Source: Pseudomonas tolaasii NCPPB 2192
GTDB lineage: Bacteria > Pseudomonadota > Gammaproteobacteria > Pseudomonadales > Pseudomonadaceae
Direction of reading: 5' to 3'
NCBI RefSeq assembly: GCF_002813445.1
Contig: NZ_PHHD01000001.1
Span: 2,170,001 to 2,234,000, forward strand
DNA: 64,000 nucleotides
Made by a program: the position numbers and the translations under genes. The notes below the pieces were generated by a model. That model did no database searches and was not told the origin of the DNA. It saw nothing but the letters and a program-made list of their open reading frames with translations. Positions 55,856 to 64,000 of this stretch are shown in pieces; positions within the stretch are counted from its first letter, which is position 1; each line of letters opens with the position of its first letter.

Positions 55856-58626
55856 CAGGATGGCGCGTGTTCCGGGCGTTGCTGACGCTGCGCCACCCAG
55901 AATTCCACCAGCTCACGCAACTGGGACAGCTCCACCGGCTTGGCCATGTGCCCGTCCATCCCGGCCTGGCGTGCGCGTTCTTTGTGTTCGGAAAGAATAT
56001 GCGCCGTCAACGCCACCACCGGCGTACGAATGCGCTGGTGGCTGACTTCCCACGCGCGCAATTGCTGGGTGGCGGAGAACCCGTCGAGGATCGGCATTTC
56101 GCAGTCCATCAACACTAGGTCGTAACGCTGGGCCTTCATGGCTTCCAGCGCTTCTTCGCCGTTGCTGGCGGTGTCCGGGTTGAGGTTGAGCTTGCCGAGC
56201 ATGCCGCGGATCACTTTGGTCGAGATGCTGTTGTCTTCGGCCACCAGGATGCGGAAATCGCTGGGTACCGCAACGGCCGCCGGCGCGCTGATGACCGGGC
56301 GCGGCTGCATCACACCCTTGCTGCGCTGAGTCAGTTCGTCGGCCAGGGTGGTTTTGAGTGTGTAGCCGGCCACCGGTTTGGCGAGGATGCGTTTGATCCC
56401 GCAGTTGCGCGCGATGATCTTGCTCGGCGCGTTGCTGATGCCGGTGAGCATGATCAGCAGGATGTCGTGGTTCAGGCTCGGGTCTTCCTTGATCTTCGCC
56501 GCCAGTTGCATGCCGGTCATGCCGGGCATGTTCTGGTCGAGCAGCACCACGTCGAAGTAGTCACGCAGGTGCGCCTTGGTGCGCAGTAACGCCAGGGCTT
56601 CCTTGCCCGACGGCACGGCGCTGACGTTCAGGCCCCAGGCGGAGCATTGCTGCACCAGCACTTTGCGGCAGGTGTCGTTGTCGTCCACCACCAGTACCCG
56701 CGCGTCTTTGAGCGGGCCGTCGAGGTCGGAGGTCGGGTGTTCCAGGCGTTCCGGGTCCAGCGGCAGGGTCAGCCACAGGGTGCTGCCCTGGTGGCTGCCA
56801 CTTTTGATGCCGAATTCGCCGTTCATCAACAGGATCAACTGGCGGGCAATCACCAGGCCGAGGTGGCCGCTCAGGCGGGTGGCCGAGAGGAAATTCTTGC
56901 TGTGCAGTTCGCTGTGCAGCAGTGCGTCGCGCTCGGCGGCTTCCATCGGCAGGCCGCTGTCCTGCACGGCAATGCGCAGGCGCGGTTTGGTGCTGCGCTC
57001 GTCGAGGGCGACGACGATCAGCACTTCACCTTCATCGGTTTTTTGCAGGGCATTTTCCAGCAGGCTCAACATCGCCTGGCGCAGGCGCGTTGGGTCACCG
57101 CTGATCACGCGCGGCACCTGCGGCTGGATAAAGCTGATCAGCTCGATATTCTGCTGCTCGGCCTTGGCGCGGAAGATGCTCAGGCAATCTTCAATCAAGG
57201 CATTGAGGTCGAATTGCACGTCATCCAGTTCGATCTGCCCGGATTCGAGCTTGGAAATGTCGAGAATTTCGTTGATCAGCGTCAGCAGTTCGTTGCCGGC
57301 GCTGTGGATGGTCTGCACGTAATCACGCTGTTTCACCGACAGCGGTGTGCCCAGCAGCAGTTCGGTCATGCCCAGCACGCCGTTCATGGGGGTGCGGATT
57401 TCATGGCTGATCTTCGCCAGGAACTCGGCCTTGGCGGCGATTTCGGCGTTGCTGGCGGCCAGGTCGCGGCTGAGGCTGAAGCGCGCTTCGACAATGGCGC
57501 GTTGGCGCTCGCCCAGGGCCAGGCTCATCAGCAGGCCGCTGAGGCAGATAAAGCCGAGCAGGGTGACGATCAGACCTTGCGGCGCCACCAGCGTCAGGCC
57601 CAGCAGGGCCGGCAAGATGATCAGGGTGCCAATGTTGAACACCACCATCGCGGCCACGAACAGGCGCGCCGGGCGATAGCCTTTTTGCCAGTGATAGGCC
57701 GAGACAAACAACATGCTCAACCCGGCCAGGGCCACCAGCGCGTAGGTAATGATGTTCAGTGGCAAAGTGTTGACGAACAACAGCAGCAGGCCGCACAGCA
57801 CGATAAACAGGATGTCGGCCATCAGCAGTTTGTTCAGCGGGTGCGGGCCCAGTGGCATGAAGAAGCGGTAGGCAAACATCAACCCGCACGGTGCCGTCAG
57901 CAGCAGGGCCAGGTAGGCCCCGGGCGTTTGCACGGCGTGCCAGTTGGGCAGCCACGGGCCCACCAGGTTGAGCAACAGCGCCAGGCTGAGCATCAGCAGC
58001 ACTTCGCAGGCGGCCAGCCACAGGCTGCTGCGTGAGCGGTGGTAGGCGAAGCGTGTGAGGTTGTGCAGGATCAGCATCAACAGCACGCCGAACAACAGGC
58101 CATAGATCAGCGTCTGGTTCTGGTCCGCGGCGGCCAATACGGCCGGTTCGAGGGTGATGTAGGGGCGCAGTTCGTGTTCCGAGACCAGGCGCAGATAGAC
58201 CTCGAGGGGCTTCTGGCTTTGGGGCATTGGCAACATGAAGTCGCTGCTGGGCAGCGGGCGTTCCGCCTGGGGTTGGCGGGTGCCGGTGGTTTGTTGCTCG
58301 ATCAGGGTATCGCCATCGAGCACGTAAAGGCTCAAGTGGGACAGGTCCGGGGCGAATACCCGCAGCAATTGTTCGTGTTTGCCGGGTTGCAGTTTGAAGC
58401 GTACCCACAGCGCACCGTCCGGTTCCGCAGCGGTAATCCGGTCGAGTTCGATGGGGCTGAATTGGTTGGTGTAGCGGGCGGAACGGATGTCGCTCAGTTG
58501 CAGGTCGGCCTGTTCATCAAGCAATACCGCCCAACCACTGCCTTGCGCGGCGGCCTGGGCCGGGAACAAGCAGAGCAGGGTCAGCAGGCTGACTGTGAAA
58601 CCTATGGCGATCCTGAGCCAGCGCAC
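55855..58626 (-). CDS. retS: RetS-type hybrid sensor kinase
   Basis: A 923-residue sensor from GTG 58624-58626, with AAGGGA 7 nt upstream. Order: signal/anchor, periplasmic 7TMR-DISMED2 domain (about 35-185), seven-helix 7TMR-DISM (about 190-390), HisKA with His408 (KISHEIRTPMNG), HATPase, then two receiver domains with Asp697 (LLDQNMPG) and Asp841 (LMDCEMP). The ATPase G2 region is SGHLGL instead of GTGLGL, a degeneration that fits RetS. In P. aeruginosa RetS binds GacS and lowers RsmY/Z expression, switching acute to chronic behaviour. Position beside purD-purH-fis-dusB matches that species. The longer frame to 58707 lacks a site. Confidence 0.92.
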   Translation of the reverse strand: MRWLRIAIGFTVSLLTLLCLFPAQAAAQGSGWAVLLDEQADLQLSDIRSARYTNQFSPIELDRITAAEPDGALWVRFKLQPGKHEQLLRVFAPDLSHLSLYVLDGDTLIEQQTTGTRQPQAERPLPSSDFMLPMPQSQKPLEVYLRLVSEHELRPYITLEPAVLAAADQNQTLIYGLLFGVLLMLILHNLTRFAYHRSRSSLWLAACEVLLMLSLALLLNLVGPWLPNWHAVQTPGAYLALLLTAPCGLMFAYRFFMPLGPHPLNKLLMADILFIVLCGLLLLFVNTLPLNIITYALVALAGLSMLFVSAYHWQKGYRPARLFVAAMVVFNIGTLIILPALLGLTLVAPQGLIVTLLGFICLSGLLMSLALGERQRAIVEARFSLSRDLAASNAEIAAKAEFLAKISHEIRTPMNGVLGMTELLLGTPLSVKQRDYVQTIHSAGNELLTLINEILDISKLESGQIELDDVQFDLNALIEDCLSIFRAKAEQQNIELISFIQPQVPRVISGDPTRLRQAMLSLLENALQKTDEGEVLIVVALDERSTKPRLRIAVQDSGLPMEAAERDALLHSELHSKNFLSATRLSGHLGLVIARQLILLMNGEFGIKSGSHQGSTLWLTLPLDPERLEHPTSDLDGPLKDARVLVVDDNDTCRKVLVQQCSAWGLNVSAVPSGKEALALLRTKAHLRDYFDVVLLDQNMPGMTGMQLAAKIKEDPSLNHDILLIMLTGISNAPSKIIARNCGIKRILAKPVAGYTLKTTLADELTQRSKGVMQPRPVISAPAAVAVPSDFRILVAEDNSISTKVIRGMLGKLNLNPDTASNGEEALEAMKAQRYDLVLMDCEMPILDGFSATQQLRAWEVSHQRIRTPVVALTAHILSEHKERARQAGMDGHMAKPVELSQLRELVEFWVAQRQQRPEHAPS

Positions 58627-58727
58627 GGCGAAATCCCTTCGTAGGTTGATGCACGGGTTAACTATGCGCGGGGCGACATATAGTCGGCAAGGGCCAGAGG
58701 CCCTCACCTAACCGAACGGATAGCTAC

Positions 58728-60020
58728 TCAGTGGCTCTCGCCGCGTTCACGGGCAATGGCGCGATAGCCAATGTCTGTGCGGTAGAAGCAGCCTTTCCAG
58801 TCGATTTTTGCAGCCAGCTTGTACGCCTGTTGCTGTGCGGCGTCGACACTGGCACCCATTGCGGTGGCGCACAACACGCGGCCACCGGCGGTTACAACGT
58901 TGCCGTCCTTGAGCGCGGTGCCTGCATGGAACACCTTGCCTTCCAGCGTAGCAGCCGCGTCCAGACCTTCAATTACATCGCCTTTGGCGTAGTCGGCAGG
59001 GTAACCGCCGGCAGCCAGCACAATGCCAACGCTTGGGCGTGGATCCCATTGCGCTTCAACCTTGTCCAGCGCCTGGGCCAGCGCAGCTTCTACCAACAGT
59101 ACCAGGCTCGATTGCAGACGCAGCATCACCGGTTGGGTTTCCGGGTCGCCGAAGCGGCAGTTGAACTCGATGACTTTCGGGTTGCCGGCCTTGTCGATCA
59201 TCAGGCCTGCGTACAGGAAACCGGTGTACACGTTGCCTTCGTCAGCCATGCCGCGCACGGTTGGCCAGATCACCAGGTCCATGACGCGCTGGTGCACTTC
59301 GCTGGTGACCACCGGGGCAGGGGAGTAAGCACCCATGCCACCCGTGTTCGGGCCGCTGTCGCCGTTGCCGACGCGTTTGTGGTCCTGGCTGGTGGCCATC
59401 GGCAATACGTTCTTGCCGTCGACCATCACGATGAAGCTGGCTTCTTCGCCGTCGAGGAATTCCTCGATGACCACGCGCGAACCGGCGTCGCCGAAAGCGT
59501 TACCGGCGAGCATGTCGCGCACGGCGTCTTCGGCTTCCTGCAGGGTCATCGCAACGATCACGCCTTTGCCGGCAGCCAGGCCGTCGGCCTTGATCACGAT
59601 CGGCGCACCTTTCTCACGCAGGTAAGCCAGGGCCGGCTCGATCTCGGTGAAGTTCTGGTAGTCGGCGGTCGGGATCTTGTGGCGGGCCAGGAAATCCTTG
59701 GTGAATGCCTTGGAGCCTTCCAGCTGCGCAGCGCCGGCAGTCGGGCCGAAGCAGTCCAGGCCACGGCTGCGGAACAGGTCCACGACGCCGGCAACCAGCG
59801 GCACTTCCGGACCGACGATGGTCAGGGACACATTCTTTTCAGCAAAATCCGCCAGTTGCTCAAGGGCCAGCACGTCAATGGCGACGTTTTCGCACTTGGC
59901 TTCAATGGCGGTACCGGCGTTGCCGGGTGCGACGAAGACTTTCTGGACGCGCGGGTCCTGGGCAACTTTCCAGGCCAGGGCGTGTTCACGGCCACCGCTG
60001 CCGATGATCAAAACATTCAT
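58728..60020 (-). CDS. purD: Phosphoribosylamine-glycine ligase PurD
   Basis: A 430-residue ATP-grasp enzyme of purine synthesis that joins glycine to phosphoribosylamine. N-terminal MNVLIIGSGGREHALAWKVAQ, ATP-grasp APIVIKADGLAAGKGV, and GVIEFNCRFGDPETQ-like (PKVIEFNCRFGDPETQPVM). A REP pair separates it from purH upstream. A small GC hairpin (58690-58704) precedes retS. Confidence 0.97.
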   Translation of the reverse strand: MNVLIIGSGGREHALAWKVAQDPRVQKVFVAPGNAGTAIEAKCENVAIDVLALEQLADFAEKNVSLTIVGPEVPLVAGVVDLFRSRGLDCFGPTAGAAQLEGSKAFTKDFLARHKIPTADYQNFTEIEPALAYLREKGAPIVIKADGLAAGKGVIVAMTLQEAEDAVRDMLAGNAFGDAGSRVVIEEFLDGEEASFIVMVDGKNVLPMATSQDHKRVGNGDSGPNTGGMGAYSPAPVVTSEVHQRVMDLVIWPTVRGMADEGNVYTGFLYAGLMIDKAGNPKVIEFNCRFGDPETQPVMLRLQSSLVLLVEAALAQALDKVEAQWDPRPSVGIVLAAGGYPADYAKGDVIEGLDAAATLEGKVFHAGTALKDGNVVTAGGRVLCATAMGASVDAAQQQAYKLAAKIDWKGCFYRTDIGYRAIARERGESH

Positions 60021-60071
60021 TTCAAAAACCTCGGATGACGCAAATTCTGGGGTACACCGTGGGCTGCTTTT

Positions 60072-60160
60072 CTGTGGGAGTTGGCTTGCCTGCGATACGG
60101 GCGACTCGGTGTATCAGATGCACCGAGTCGATACCATCGCAGGCAAGCCAGCTCCCACAC
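60072..60160. repeat. REP inverted pair (type A)
   Basis: TGTGGGAGTTGGCTTGCCTG and its inverse flank about 40 nt between purH and purD. Confidence 0.9.
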
Positions 60161-60187
60161 AAGCCAGGGCCCACCGGCTGTGTTGGA

Positions 60188-61795
60188 TCAGTGGCGGAAG
60201 TGACGCATGCCGGTAAACACCATGGCGATGCCGGCTTCGTCGGCAGCCGCAATCACTTCAGCATCACGCATCGAGCCACCCGGCTGGATTACGGCGGTCA
60301 CACCCGCCTTGGCGGCGTTGTCCAGGCCGTCGCGGAACGGGAAGAACGCATCGGAGGCCATCACCGAACCCGCCACCTGCAAACCGGCGTGTTCAGCCTT
60401 GATCGCGGCGATACGTGCCGAGTTCACGCGGCTCATCTGGCCGGCGCCGACACCGATGGTCTGGCGATTCTTGGCGTAGACGATGGCGTTGGATTTAACG
60501 TACTTGGCCACTTTCCAGGCGAAGATCAGGTCGTTGATCTCTTGCTCGGTCGGCGCGCGCTGGGTCACCACTTTAAGGTCCTGGCTGCCGATCATGCCGA
60601 TGTCGCGGCTTTGTACCAGCAGGCCACCGTTGACGCGCTTGTAGTCCCAGGCAGCGGCACGCTCGGCCGACCACTCGCCGCAGGCCAGCAGGCGCACGTT
60701 GGCCTTGGCGGCCACGATGGCGCGAGCCTCTTCACTGACGCTTGGGGCGATGATCACTTCAACGAACTGACGCTCGACGATCGCCTTGGCAGTCTCGGCA
60801 TCCAGTTCACGGTTGAAGGCGATGATGCCGCCGAACGCCGATTCGGTGTCGGTGGCGTAGGCCAGTTCGTAGGCCTGACGGATACCGCCTTCGGCGTCCG
60901 GGCTGACGGCCACGCCGCACGGGTTGGCGTGCTTGACGATCACACAGGCCGGCTTGACGAAGCTCTTCACGCATTCCAGCGCGGCGTCGGTGTCGGCCAC
61001 GTTGTTGTACGACAGCTCTTTGCCTTGCAGTTGGGTCGCGGTGGCGATGCCGACTTCGGCTGGCTTGGCTTCCACGTAGAACGCCGCGCTCTGATGCGGG
61101 TTCTCGCCGTAACGCATTTCCTGGGCCTTGATGAACTGGCTGTTGAAGGTGCGCGGGAACTGGCTGCGACCTTCTGTGCTCAGGGTTTCGGCGGCCTGGT
61201 TCACGGTGCCCATGTAGTTGGCGATCATGCCGTCATAGGCGGCGGTGTGTTCGAACGCCTTGAGCATCAGGTCGAAACGCTGGGCGTAGGTCAGGCCGCC
61301 GGCTTTGAGGCTTTCCAGCACGCTGGCGTAGTCGCTGGCGTTGACCACGATGGCCACGTCTTTGTGGTTCTTGGCTGCCGAGCGCACCATGGTCGGGCCG
61401 CCGATATCGATGTTTTCGATGGCGGTCGGCAGGTCGCAGCCTGGCTTGTTGATGGTGGCTTCGAACGGGTAGAGGTTGACGGCGACCAGGTCGATCGGCT
61501 TGATGCCGTGCTCGGCCATGATGGCGTCGTCGGTGCCGCGACGGCCGAGGATGCCGCCGTGGATTTTCGGGTGCAGGGTCTTGACCCGACCGTCCATCAT
61601 TTCTGCAAAACCGGTGTAGTCCGCCACTTCCACTGCGGCCACGCCGTTGTCCTGCAGCAGTTTGAAGGTCCCGCCTGTGGAGAGGATTTCCACGCCCAGG
61701 GCTTCCAGCTCCCGGGCAAATTCGAGGATGCCGGTCTTGTCGGAAACGCTGATCAAGGCGCGGCGGATCGGCAGGCGGGTAGTCTGGTCGGTCAT
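60188..61795 (-). CDS. purH: Bifunctional AICAR transformylase/IMP cyclohydrolase PurH
   Basis: A 535-residue bifunctional enzyme for the last two steps to IMP. N-terminal cyclohydrolase part: RALISVSDKTGILEFARELEALGVEILSTGGT and HPKIHGGILGRR; transformylase part: VIVKHANPCGVAV (Lys-His catalytic pair) and DAFFPFRDGLDNAAKAGVTAVIQPGGS. ATG 61795 is the family start; the frame extends 42 codons upstream through the terminator and is rejected. Confidence 0.97.
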   Translation of the reverse strand: MTDQTTRLPIRRALISVSDKTGILEFARELEALGVEILSTGGTFKLLQDNGVAAVEVADYTGFAEMMDGRVKTLHPKIHGGILGRRGTDDAIMAEHGIKPIDLVAVNLYPFEATINKPGCDLPTAIENIDIGGPTMVRSAAKNHKDVAIVVNASDYASVLESLKAGGLTYAQRFDLMLKAFEHTAAYDGMIANYMGTVNQAAETLSTEGRSQFPRTFNSQFIKAQEMRYGENPHQSAAFYVEAKPAEVGIATATQLQGKELSYNNVADTDAALECVKSFVKPACVIVKHANPCGVAVSPDAEGGIRQAYELAYATDTESAFGGIIAFNRELDAETAKAIVERQFVEVIIAPSVSEEARAIVAAKANVRLLACGEWSAERAAAWDYKRVNGGLLVQSRDIGMIGSQDLKVVTQRAPTEQEINDLIFAWKVAKYVKSNAIVYAKNRQTIGVGAGQMSRVNSARIAAIKAEHAGLQVAGSVMASDAFFPFRDGLDNAAKAGVTAVIQPGGSMRDAEVIAAADEAGIAMVFTGMRHFRH

Positions 61796-61826
61796 TTCAA
61801 TTTCCATCAAAAGCAAAGGAGTCAGC

Positions 61827-61860
61827 AAAAAAGGCGACCGTTTTTTACGCGGGCGCCTTT
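61827..61860 (-). terminator. Terminator between fis and purH
   Basis: On the minus strand AAAGGCGCCCG pairs with CGGTCGCCTTTTTT around TAAAAAA, a GC stem followed by a T-run. It ends the dusB-fis message; the reverse direction has a weaker T-run. Confidence 0.75.
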
Positions 61861-61877
61861 CTGGTTTGATTGAATGC

Positions 61878-62198
61878 TTACAGCAAATCGTACTGCTTGA
61901 GCTTTTTGCGCAAGGTCCCACGGTTCAGGCCCAGCAGCTCACTGGCTTTGGTCTGGTTGCCCTTGACGTAGTTCATCACGCTTTCGAGCAGCGGCGCCTC
62001 GACTTCGGAGAGCACCAGGTTGTACACGTCCGTGACGGAAGCGCCCTCAAGGTGGGCGAAATAATTGTGCAGCGCCTTCTCGACACTCCCGCGAAGGGTC
62101 TGGCCTTCTTCGCTCGGCGTGTTGAGGTGCTGTTTCAAATTGACGTTGTCGCTCACGGGTGTTGTTCCACTCACTAAAGTCTCGGTCATCATCGTCAT
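61878..62198 (-). CDS. fis: DNA-binding protein Fis
   Basis: A 106-residue nucleoid protein with the C-terminal helix-turn-helix KGNQTKASELLGLNRGTLRKKLKQYDLL. It bends DNA and controls rRNA and growth-phase genes. It overlaps the dusB stop by 4 nt, the usual dusB-fis operon; ends before a terminator. Confidence 0.97.
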   Translation of the reverse strand: MTMMTETLVSGTTPVSDNVNLKQHLNTPSEEGQTLRGSVEKALHNYFAHLEGASVTDVYNLVLSEVEAPLLESVMNYVKGNQTKASELLGLNRGTLRKKLKQYDLL

Positions 62199-63208
62199 GC
62201 GGCCACCCCCTCTCCGTCCCCTGTCCCCAGGCTCTTGTAACGTTCGCTGAAAAACTCACGAACGTTGGCGCACTGTGCTTCCGTATCATCCAAACGATTG
62301 AAGTGGGCGCGAAATTCCCTGGCGCCCGGCAAGGTTGCGAGATACCAGCCGACATGCTTGCGAGCAATGCGTACTCCCATCACGTCTCCATAAAAGGCGT
62401 GCAGGGCGGCCAGATGCTCTAGCAGAATACGTTCCACCTCGATCAGCTCCGGTGCCGGCAACACGTCGCCGGTACGCAGAAAATGCTCGATCTCACGAAA
62501 AATCCACGGCCGCCCCTGGGCGGCACGGCCAATCAACAGGCCATCGGCGCCGGTGGCGTGCAGCACGCGCCGGGCTTTCTCGGCTGAATCGATGTCGCCA
62601 TTGGCAAAGACCGGCATCGACACCGCCTGCTTGATCGCGGCGATGGTGTCGTACTCGGCTTCACCGGTGTAAAGGTCGGCGCGGGTGCGGCCATGCACCG
62701 CCAGCGCTGTAATGCCTGCCTGTTCGGCGATCTTCGCCACCGTCAGGCCGTTCTTGTTGTCCCGGTCCCAGCCGGTACGGATCTTCAGGGTAACCGGCAC
62801 ATCCACTGCGGCGACAACGGCCTGCAGGATCTCGGCTACCAATTGCTCATCTTTCAACAGCGCGGAACCGGCGGCCTTGTTGCAGACCTTCTTGGCCGGG
62901 CAGCCCATATTGATGTCGATGATCTGCGCGCCCAGCTCCACATTGGCCCGGGCCGCCTCCGCCAGCATCTGTGCATCTCCACCGGCGATCTGTACCGAGC
63001 GGGGCTCGGGATCACCTTCGTGGATCATGCGCATCCGCGATTTGCGGGTGTTCCACAAACTCATGTCGCTGGTGACCATTTCCGAGACTACAAGACCTGC
63101 GCCCAAACGCTTGCACAGCTGACGAAAGGGCTGGTCGGTGACACCCGCCATCGGGGCGAGGATCAAGCCGTTCTGCAATGTGTATGGGCCGATGCGTACC
63201 GCCGACAT
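62195..63208 (-). CDS. dusB: tRNA-dihydrouridine synthase DusB
   Basis: A 337-residue flavin enzyme that reduces uridine in tRNA. TIM-barrel motifs LAPMAGVTDQPFRQLCKRLGAG and INMGCPAKKVCNKAAGSALL with the catalytic Cys; FMN-binding FANGDIDSAEKA and GADGLLIGRAAQGRPWIF. First gene of the dusB-fis operon; promoter somewhere in 63209-63393, not assigned. Confidence 0.97.
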   Translation of the reverse strand: MSAVRIGPYTLQNGLILAPMAGVTDQPFRQLCKRLGAGLVVSEMVTSDMSLWNTRKSRMRMIHEGDPEPRSVQIAGGDAQMLAEAARANVELGAQIIDINMGCPAKKVCNKAAGSALLKDEQLVAEILQAVVAAVDVPVTLKIRTGWDRDNKNGLTVAKIAEQAGITALAVHGRTRADLYTGEAEYDTIAAIKQAVSMPVFANGDIDSAEKARRVLHATGADGLLIGRAAQGRPWIFREIEHFLRTGDVLPAPELIEVERILLEHLAALHAFYGDVMGVRIARKHVGWYLATLPGAREFRAHFNRLDDTEAQCANVREFFSERYKSLGTGDGEGVAA

Positions 63209-63393
63209 AGGACTTCCCTGTTGTGGGGCCGGATCATTAGAGTTCGAAAAAGGGTTGGCATGATACCCGCTCTCGATGACTGGATAAAGGCTGAATTGGA
63301 TAAAATCTGAGCAGTTATTTCTTTATCGCCAGCGGTTTGGTCGCGCCGGGCTCAGTCAAGAATCCGCCGTCAAACCTCTGGACGTGAAGCGAT

Positions 63394-64000
63394 TCACTCG
63401 GGCGAGTGGAAACTCAGGCTGTAATTCACCGCTTTGCTGCCCGGATCGAGGATGTCCAGGGAGATGTGAATGGGGGTCTGAGAGGGCATTTCGCTCACTC
63501 CGGCCAGCTCACCGCTCAGGTATTCGGCAGGTTTGAAGCGACGACTGGCAATCAGGCCGCCATTCAAATCGGCGAAACGCAGTTCCAGCAGCGGGAACGG
63601 CTGGGAGAACGTCGCGCGGTTATAGATGATCGCGTCCACCACCAGCGCCCCGGCAAATTCCGGGTTGCTGCGCACCACCAGGTTGCTGCTTTTTATATGG
63701 GCGATGTCGACGCGCGATGGCACGGTGCAACCCAGGCTCGGGCACAGCTGCTGGAACCACGGGCGGTAGGCGTCCTGGCGGGCCAGGTCGTCGAACTGAT
63801 AGGCGATGTATTGGCCGGCGAGGCCTGCGGCGGCCAGCAATACCAACACGATCCAGAACAGGCGGCGCGCCCAGCTGGAAGGGCGCTTGTGTGCATACAG
63901 GTGCAGCGGGTCGTCTTCCAGGTCCTGCAGGACGTCGTCGTGAACACTGGCGTCGGGGCGTGGGCGCTTGCGGCGAGGCTGCGGACGGTCCTCGGGTTCC
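63394..64000 (-). CDS. DUF3426 zinc-ribbon-type membrane protein, C-terminal part
   Basis: The gene runs off the right edge. The visible part has one transmembrane helix (RLFWIVLVLLAAAGLAGQYIAY) and then the DUF3426 domain (YRPWFQQLCPSLGCTVPSRVDIAHI, NSNLVVRSNPEFAGALVVDAII-like, LPLLELRFADLNG). Full members start with a cytoplasmic zinc ribbon, here outside. The function is unknown. It sits next to dusB in pseudomonads, before prmA as I recall. Confidence 0.85.
   Translation of the reverse strand, partial: EPEDRPQPRRKRPRPDASVHDDVLQDLEDDPLHLYAHKRPSSWARRLFWIVLVLLAAAGLAGQYIAYQFDDLARQDAYRPWFQQLCPSLGCTVPSRVDIAHIKSSNLVVRSNPEFAGALVVDAIIYNRATFSQPFPLLELRFADLNGGLIASRRFKPAEYLSGELAGVSEMPSQTPIHISLDILDPGSKAVNYSLSFHSPE

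Noticed and set aside
56647..58035. Plus-strand open frame of 462 codons
   Set aside because: Antisense shadow of retS, rich in Gln/His/Ala from GC-rich third positions, with no family signature.

Overview
The window is chromosomal DNA of a Pseudomonas, most likely of the P. fluorescens group. The evidence is the high GC content, the dense Pseudomonas REP elements (cores GAGCTGGCTTGCCTGCGAT and GAGCGGGCTTGCCCGCGAT) and gene neighbourhoods that match P. aeruginosa gene for gene as I recall them: dusB-fis-purH-purD-retS, the urt-ure cluster, and the cob genes beside a FecCD-type uptake operon. I see no tRNA, rRNA, insertion sequence, prophage or CRISPR array.

Layout. 1-3.9 kb: end of a psiF-like gene, an AI-2E/PerM-family membrane protein, and a divergent chaperone pair, yegD-like Hsp70 and cbpA, with a sigma32-like promoter facing cbpA. 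4.0-21.8 kb: three very large paralogous genes in tandem. Each encodes a dermonecrotic-toxin-like N-terminal region with a hydrophobic hairpin, leucine-rich repeat blocks and a C-terminal NEL-type (IpaH/SspH) E3 ubiquitin ligase domain with a CxD motif. LRR blocks fall from three to two to one along the array, and each gene has a related element 65-70 nt upstream of its start. This is the most striking part of the window.

21.8-31.9 kb: urea uptake and hydrolysis, one collinear minus-strand series urtABCDE-ureD-ureA-acetyltransferase-acetyltransferase-ureB-ureC. It has a sigma54 promoter and NtrC-like sites upstream of urtA and four palindromic repeats between its genes. 32.2-36.8 kb: a 1533-residue protein of seven degenerate DUF4329-like repeats, of which only the first keeps an HxH...SxxD (JAMM-like) motif. 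36.8-41.9 kb: a metal or metallophore uptake operon (TonB receptor, ATPase, binding protein, permease) preceded by a palindrome resembling a Zur box. 42-47 kb: a copper cluster (DUF2946, PCu(A)C, DUF2946, OprC-like receptor, PepSY protein). 47.3-47.7 kb: a small DUF3077-like gene with a strongly folded leader.

47.7-54.1 kb: aerobic cobalamin genes, cobL-cobK on minus and cobG-cobH-cobI-cobJ on plus, the last being a CbiG-CobJ fusion. 54.3-55.7 kb: an unrecognised 259-residue protein and a MarC-family protein. 55.9-64 kb: retS, purD, purH, fis, dusB and the end of a DUF3426 protein, the conserved housekeeping edge.

The genes combine nutrient acquisition (urea nitrogen, zinc-type metal, copper, B12) with an apparent anti-eukaryote effector array and a second giant repeat protein of unknown function. 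No secretion system is encoded here, so how the large proteins leave the cell cannot be read from this window.
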